Assembly (NCBI GenBank): GCA_035294855.1
Contig: DATGKD010000209.1
Location: 1-8,551, forward strand
Direction of reading: 5' to 3'
Length of the DNA: 8,551 nt
DNA from: DATGKD01 sp035294855
GTDB lineage: Bacteria > Actinomycetota > Acidimicrobiia > Acidimicrobiales > UBA8190
The stretch's first letter is position 1; each line of letters starts with the position of its first letter. The position numbers and the translations under genes were made by a program. The notes beneath the pieces are model-generated. The model was given only the letters and a program-made list of their open reading frames with translations. It was not told the DNA's origin and made no database searches. Of the stretch, positions 5,920 to 8,551 are shown piece after piece.

Positions 5920-6702
5920 ATGCCCGGGCGCCGGCGTGCACTGCGCTACTTGTCGGTCGGCGAAGGCCGGACGCTCGTGCTGCTGCACGGCTTCGCCATG
6001 CAGCCGCGCACGTACCTCCCGCTGGCGCACTTGCTCGCCGACCGGATCCGGGTGGTCATTCCCGACCTCTTCGACCGGCGCGCACGATGGGACTTCGACG
6101 AGATGGTCACGTCCCTCGTGAGCACCTTCGACGAGCTCGGGCTCGACCAGGTGAGCATGCTCGGCCACTCCTTCGGCGGTGGGTTGGAGCTGGGCCTCGC
6201 GGCACGGAACCCGGCGCGCGTCGTCGAGTGCGTGTTCTCCGACACCCTCGGTATCCGTGACCGGTTCCGGCTGGCGGCCGAGGCGACCCGCCATCCCCTC
6301 GGGTTCTTCCGATTGGCGACACCGCCGGCAACCCGTGCATTTGTCCGCACCCTGACAGCCCACCCGGTGCGCATGGCAGAGGCTGGCTGGTGGGGCTTCC
6401 AGAACGACCGCACCCCGGAGATCGAAAAGTGTGCTGAGGCCGGCATCCCGTGCCACGTCCTGTGGGCGGCACGCGACACGCTGCTCGCTCGGTCAGACGG
6501 TGAGGAGTTCGCGCGGCGTCTGCACGCCACGTTCGCGGTGGCCGACGCCCCACCCGGTTATGGACCGATCGACCACGACTGGATGTTCGACGACGCCGTG
6601 CTGTTCGCCTCGTACCTCGACCGCCTCGGCCTCCAGGTCTTCGGCGACCGACCAGAACCGGTCTGGGCACAACCCGCGACCGACGCCGGAGCTTTGCCGT
6701 GA
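5920..6702 (+). CDS. Alpha/beta hydrolase fold protein
   Basis: This is a 260-residue cytoplasmic hydrolase with a complete catalytic set. HGFA (23-26) supplies the oxyanion hole, GHSFGG (82-87) is the nucleophile elbow with S84, D186 in WAARDTLL is the likely acid, and H219 in IDHDWMF is the general base. Helices between about 110 and 170, including AEAGWWGF, would form the lid over the active site. Such folds include esterases, lactonases, haloalkane dehalogenases (which use Asp, not Ser) and meta-cleavage-product C-C hydrolases. The serine excludes the dehalogenase reading. The next gene overlaps by 4 nt and encodes an FAH-family enzyme, which makes a role in ring-fission or oxo-acid catabolism attractive, but this is inference from context. 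The ATG is chosen because it follows a -10 box by 9 nt. No signal peptide is seen. Confidence 0.85.
   Translation: MPGRRRALRYLSVGEGRTLVLLHGFAMQPRTYLPLAHLLADRIRVVIPDLFDRRARWDFDEMVTSLVSTFDELGLDQVSMLGHSFGGGLELGLAARNPARVVECVFSDTLGIRDRFRLAAEATRHPLGFFRLATPPATRAFVRTLTAHPVRMAEAGWWGFQNDRTPEIEKCAEAGIPCHVLWAARDTLLARSDGEEFARRLHATFAVADAPPGYGPIDHDWMFDDAVLFASYLDRLGLQVFGDRPEPVWAQPATDAGALP
6688..6691 (+). promoter_or_regulatory. Shine-Dalgarno (GGAG) of the FAH-family gene
   Basis: GGAG lies 7 nt before the GTG at 6699, inside the end of the hydrolase gene. It supports that start and contrasts with the genes that open transcription units in this window, which have no such site. Confidence 0.6.
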
Positions 6703-7562
6703 AACTCGTGTCCTTCCGGTCCGAAGGCGCGCTCCACCTCGGCGTGGTCGACGGGGGCGAGATCGTCGACCTGTCGCAGGCCCACCCATCGCTTCCACCC
6801 GACATGGCGTCGCTGCTGGAGGCAGGCACCGATGCACTCGAGATGGCCCGGCGCCTGGCAACCCGGAAGGACGCTCCCCGGGTGTCCCTCCAGGCCGCGT
6901 CGCTCGCCGCCCCGGTGCCCCGGCCTCCGAAGTTCCTCGCCATCGGCCTGAATTACGGGGCTCATGTGGAGGAATCCGGGGCGACGCGCCCCGAGGTCCC
7001 GCTCTTCTTCAACAAGCAATCGACGTGTGTCGTCGGCCCCCACGACCCGGTGCAGGTGCCGCAGGTGTCATCGATGGTCGACTACGAGGGTGAGCTCGCC
7101 TTCGTCATCGGGCGCCGATGCCGGCACGTCCCTGCCGCCCGCGCCTCCGAGGTGATCGCCGGCTACACGATCGTCGACGACGTGAGCGTGCGGGACTGGC
7201 AGTACCGCTCACCCACCATGACCATGGGCAAGTCGTTCGACACCCACGGTCCGATGGGGCCGTGGCTCGTCACCCCCGACGAGCTCGGTGACCCGCACGG
7301 ACTGCGCCTGCGCACCTGGGTGAACGGCGAGATCCGCCAGGACGCCCGCACCGACGATCTCATCTTCGACTGCTTCGCCATGGTGGAGCACCTCACCACG
7401 GCCTTCACCCTCGAGCCCGGTGACGTCGTCTCGACCGGGACCCCCGCCGGTGTGGGAATGGCGATGAGCCCGCCCCACTACCTGCGCGCGGGCGACTCCG
7501 TCCGCATCGAGATCGAGGGCATCGGCGTCATCGACAACCCGGTGGTGAACGAGACCGGGTAA
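6699..7562 (+). CDS. Fumarylacetoacetate hydrolase (FAH) family protein
   Basis: This 287-residue protein is of the size usual for bacterial FAH-family enzymes, which use a divalent metal to cleave or isomerise 2-oxo acids (acylpyruvate hydrolase, oxaloacetate decarboxylase, or hydroxyhepta-2,4-dienedioate isomerase/decarboxylase). An N-terminal domain (about 1-75) precedes the catalytic domain. GLNYGAHVEE (83-92) holds the H89-x-x-E92 dyad known from FAHD1. Metal ligands are E130 and E132 (YEGEL) and D161 (VDDVSVRDW). K178 in MGKSFDTHGPMGPW and the TGTPAGVG loop (246-253) complete the active site. The start GTG overlaps the hydrolase stop (GTGA) and has a GGAG at proper spacing, so the two are co-translated. 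No other aromatic-degradation genes are in the window, so the substrate stays open. Confidence 0.88.
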   Translation: MKLVSFRSEGALHLGVVDGGEIVDLSQAHPSLPPDMASLLEAGTDALEMARRLATRKDAPRVSLQAASLAAPVPRPPKFLAIGLNYGAHVEESGATRPEVPLFFNKQSTCVVGPHDPVQVPQVSSMVDYEGELAFVIGRRCRHVPAARASEVIAGYTIVDDVSVRDWQYRSPTMTMGKSFDTHGPMGPWLVTPDELGDPHGLRLRTWVNGEIRQDARTDDLIFDCFAMVEHLTTAFTLEPGDVVSTGTPAGVGMAMSPPHYLRAGDSVRIEIEGIGVIDNPVVNETG

Positions 7563-7575
7563 CCCCTCCGGTCTC
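7551..7575 (+). terminator. Intrinsic-terminator-like hairpin over the FAH stop codon
   Basis: GAGACCGG (7551-7558) pairs perfectly with CCGGTCTC (7568-7575) around a 9-nt loop that contains the TAA stop at 7560-7562. The following bases (TTGTCGCTGCTCTCC) are only moderately T-rich. An alternative pairing, ACCCGGT 7537-7543 with ACCGGGT 7554-7560, overlaps the left arm. The 8-bp perfect stem just before the next gene's promoter supports an operon end. Confidence 0.5.
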
Positions 7576-7617
7576 TTGTCGCTGCTCTCCTCACTCTTCT
7601 GTTGCGGTGTTTCGGGT

Positions 7618-7623
7618 TACCCT
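7618..7623 (+). promoter_or_regulatory. Putative -10 box (TACCCT) of the deacetylase gene
   Basis: TACCCT ends 7 nt before an in-frame GTG at 7631. It falls inside the coding sequence if the upstream GTG at 7607 is used, so it argues for the shorter start and a leaderless mRNA. No Shine-Dalgarno (CGGCTAC precedes the GTG) and no -35 box are visible. Confidence 0.5.
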
Positions 7624-7630
7624 CGGCTAC

Positions 7631-8383
7631 GTGTCGCCCGGATCGTTGTCACCCGGACGCGGGACGATCTGCGGGGCGGTGACGTCGGATCCCGTCGTCG
7701 CGCTCACCTTCGACGACGGCCCTGATCCGGCGAACACCCCCGTGGTCTTGGACGTCCTCGCCCAGCATGGCGCGCACGCCACGTTCTTCCTCATCTCCGA
7801 GCTGGCCCGCCGGAACCCGTCGTTGGTCGAACAGATCTCGTCGGCCGGCCACGAGGTCGCTCTGCACGGGCGCCGCCACGTCGACCTCACGAGCGTGGCG
7901 CCGTGGACTGCGTTCGCAACCGTGCGCGCAGGCCTGCGGGAGCTGGCGAGGGTGCCGACAATGGCGGCCCACCCCATCCGCTTCTTCCGTCCCCCGTACG
8001 GCACGCAGAGTCCGTGGACGCATGCCGCGGCTCGCTGGTGCGGCCTCGAGGTCGTCGGCTGGACCGCTTCACCGCGCGACTTCCTCGTGCTCGAGCCGGA
8101 CCGGCACGTGGCGATCACCTTCGACGATCTGGAGCCGGGCGGGGTCGTGCTCATGCACGACGGGCCGCCCGCCAATCCCACCCGTCGCGTCGCCGTCCTC
8201 CAGGCCATCCTGGGCGCCGTGGCCGAGCGCGGTTGGCGCGCCACGACCGTCGGAGACCTCCTCGATGGACGAACGGCCCGCCGGCGACGCTGGTTGTTCC
8301 GACGCGCGGCGGCAGTCGTCGAGGAGATGCGCCCCCTCTTGGTTCGCGAGGACCTCACGCCCCTGCCACCCCGCACGCCCTGA
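7631..8383 (+). CDS. Polysaccharide deacetylase (NodB/CE4 family), apparently without signal peptide
   Basis: This 250-residue protein has the CE4 motifs in order: motif 1 TFDDGPD (26-32; D28 presumed base, D29 metal ligand), motif 2 HGRRH (79-83; metal ligands H79 and H83, with G80 where Ser or Thr is usual), motif 3 RPPYG (120-124), W144 in VVGWTASPRDF for motif 4, and LMHD with H176 for motif 5. Family members remove N-acetyl groups from GlcNAc-containing polymers or glycoconjugates, using zinc or another divalent metal. Most act outside the cell, but here the domain begins about 20 residues from the start with no hydrophobic leader. The substrate may therefore be a cytoplasmic precursor, or secretion is not classical. 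The C-terminus has a basic stretch (RTARRRRWLFRR, 214-225) that could contact membrane lipids. I prefer the GTG at 7631 over the one at 7607 because a -10 box lies between them. Confidence 0.85.
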   Translation: MSPGSLSPGRGTICGAVTSDPVVALTFDDGPDPANTPVVLDVLAQHGAHATFFLISELARRNPSLVEQISSAGHEVALHGRRHVDLTSVAPWTAFATVRAGLRELARVPTMAAHPIRFFRPPYGTQSPWTHAAARWCGLEVVGWTASPRDFLVLEPDRHVAITFDDLEPGGVVLMHDGPPANPTRRVAVLQAILGAVAERGWRATTVGDLLDGRTARRRRWLFRRAAAVVEEMRPLLVREDLTPLPPRTP

Positions 8384-8439
8384 GCAGACACCCAGCGGGC
8401 CGGGGGCGCGCCCGTCGGCAGGTCCATCGAGGCGGTGGT

Positions 8440-8455
8440 CCGCCCGTCGGGGCGG
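8440..8455 (+). terminator. GC hairpin downstream of the deacetylase gene, possible terminator
   Basis: CCGCCC (8440-8445) and GGGCGG (8450-8455) form a 6-bp stem with a GTCG tetraloop, 57 nt after the stop. There is no T-tract. A 10-bp palindrome GGGCGCGCCC (8404-8413) lies closer to the stop. Both are plausible but unproven termination elements. No coding region is seen in 8384-8551. Confidence 0.25.
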
Positions 8456-8503
8456 CGGGGCTCGCGTCCGGCCCGATCACGAGCACGTCACATCGCCCGG
8501 CGG

Positions 8504-8509
8504 TACCAT
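8504..8509 (+). promoter_or_regulatory. Putative -10 box (TACCAT) for a gene beyond the window
   Basis: TACCAT in the non-coding 3' end matches the TAnnnT pattern seen at other genes here. Transcription would begin near 8516-8518, at the left arm of an inverted repeat. No good -35 box is seen. Confidence 0.4.
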
Positions 8510-8516
8510 CGCCCCA

Positions 8517-8533
8517 CCTGGCCTGGGGCCAGG
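8517..8533 (+). promoter_or_regulatory. Stem-loop at the predicted 5' end of the next transcript
   Basis: CCTGGCC (8517-8523) pairs with GGCCAGG (8527-8533) around TGG. A GGAGG at 8540-8544 follows and would fit a Shine-Dalgarno for a start codon just past the window edge. The coding sequence itself cannot be seen. Confidence 0.4.
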
Positions 8534-8551
8534 CCGGTCGGAGGCCCCGGC

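Noticed and set aside
5656..6943. Several minus-strand frames opposite the hydrolase and FAH genes
   Set aside because: They are rich in R, A, P and S with no recognisable domain and lie opposite genes with intact catalytic motifs.
8116..8127. Second ITFDD motif in the deacetylase as a duplicated active site
   Set aside because: It is not followed by GP and lies between motifs 4 and 5 of the same domain, and no second HxxxH or RPPYG follows; it is probably a chance similarity.
8410..8450. Nine-base direct repeat GCCCGTCGG (8410-8418 and 8442-8450)
   Set aside because: It is short, GC-only apart from one T, and likely by chance at this base composition; not enough copies for any array.
1..8551. 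tRNA/rRNA genes, CRISPR arrays, insertion sequences or phage genes
   Set aside because: I saw no cloverleaf-like segment, no regularly spaced repeats, no transposase motif and no terminal inverted repeats.

Overview
The window is about 8.5 kb of very GC-rich bacterial DNA (roughly 70 percent G+C judged by eye, with strong G/C bias at third codon positions) that is nearly fully coding. The GlnD-type nitrogen sensor, DrrA/DrrB-type ABC exporter, GTG/TTG-rich starts and TAnnnT -10 boxes placed almost on the start codons suggest an actinobacterium. An uncultured or less-studied lineage such as Acidimicrobiia is possible, but that is inference. I saw no IS element, phage gene, CRISPR array, tRNA or rRNA.

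Layout: (1) 1-635, the 3' end of glnD (two ACT domains), cut by the window edge. (2) 741-1892, a membrane-anchored L,D-transpeptidase with an Ig-like domain, a split peptidoglycan-binding region and a YkuD domain. (3) 1914-2744 on the minus strand, a crotonase-fold protein lacking both classical catalytic glutamates, and 2788-3765 on the minus strand, a class I SAM-dependent methyltransferase. (4) 3889-4974 and 4971-5777, a two-gene ABC exporter (ATPase plus ABC-2 permease) overlapping by GTGA. (5) 5920-6702 and 6699-7562, an alpha/beta hydrolase and a fumarylacetoacetate-hydrolase-family enzyme, also overlapping by GTGA, closed by a hairpin over the stop codon. (6) 7631-8383, a NodB-type polysaccharide deacetylase with no visible signal peptide. 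(7) 8384-8551, non-coding DNA with a terminator-like hairpin, then a possible promoter and 5' stem-loop for a gene beyond the window.

The genes do not form one obvious pathway. GlnD is core nitrogen regulation. The transpeptidase, and perhaps the deacetylase, act on cell-wall or surface polymers. The ABC pair exports an unknown compound or lipid. The hydrolase/FAH pair looks like a small catabolic operon for C-C bond cleavage of dioxo or ring-fission acids. The crotonase handles an acyl-CoA, and the methyltransferase substrate is unknown.

The most consistent unexplained signal is regulatory. Five putative transcription-unit heads carry a TAnnnT hexamer ending 6 to 9 nt before the start codon, with no usable Shine-Dalgarno (at a sixth the gap is 13 nt). 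The two downstream operon genes instead start inside a 4-nt stop/start overlap, one of them behind a clear GGAG. This points to predominantly leaderless transcripts and fixes several start codons. I see no convincing previously undescribed multi-gene system here.
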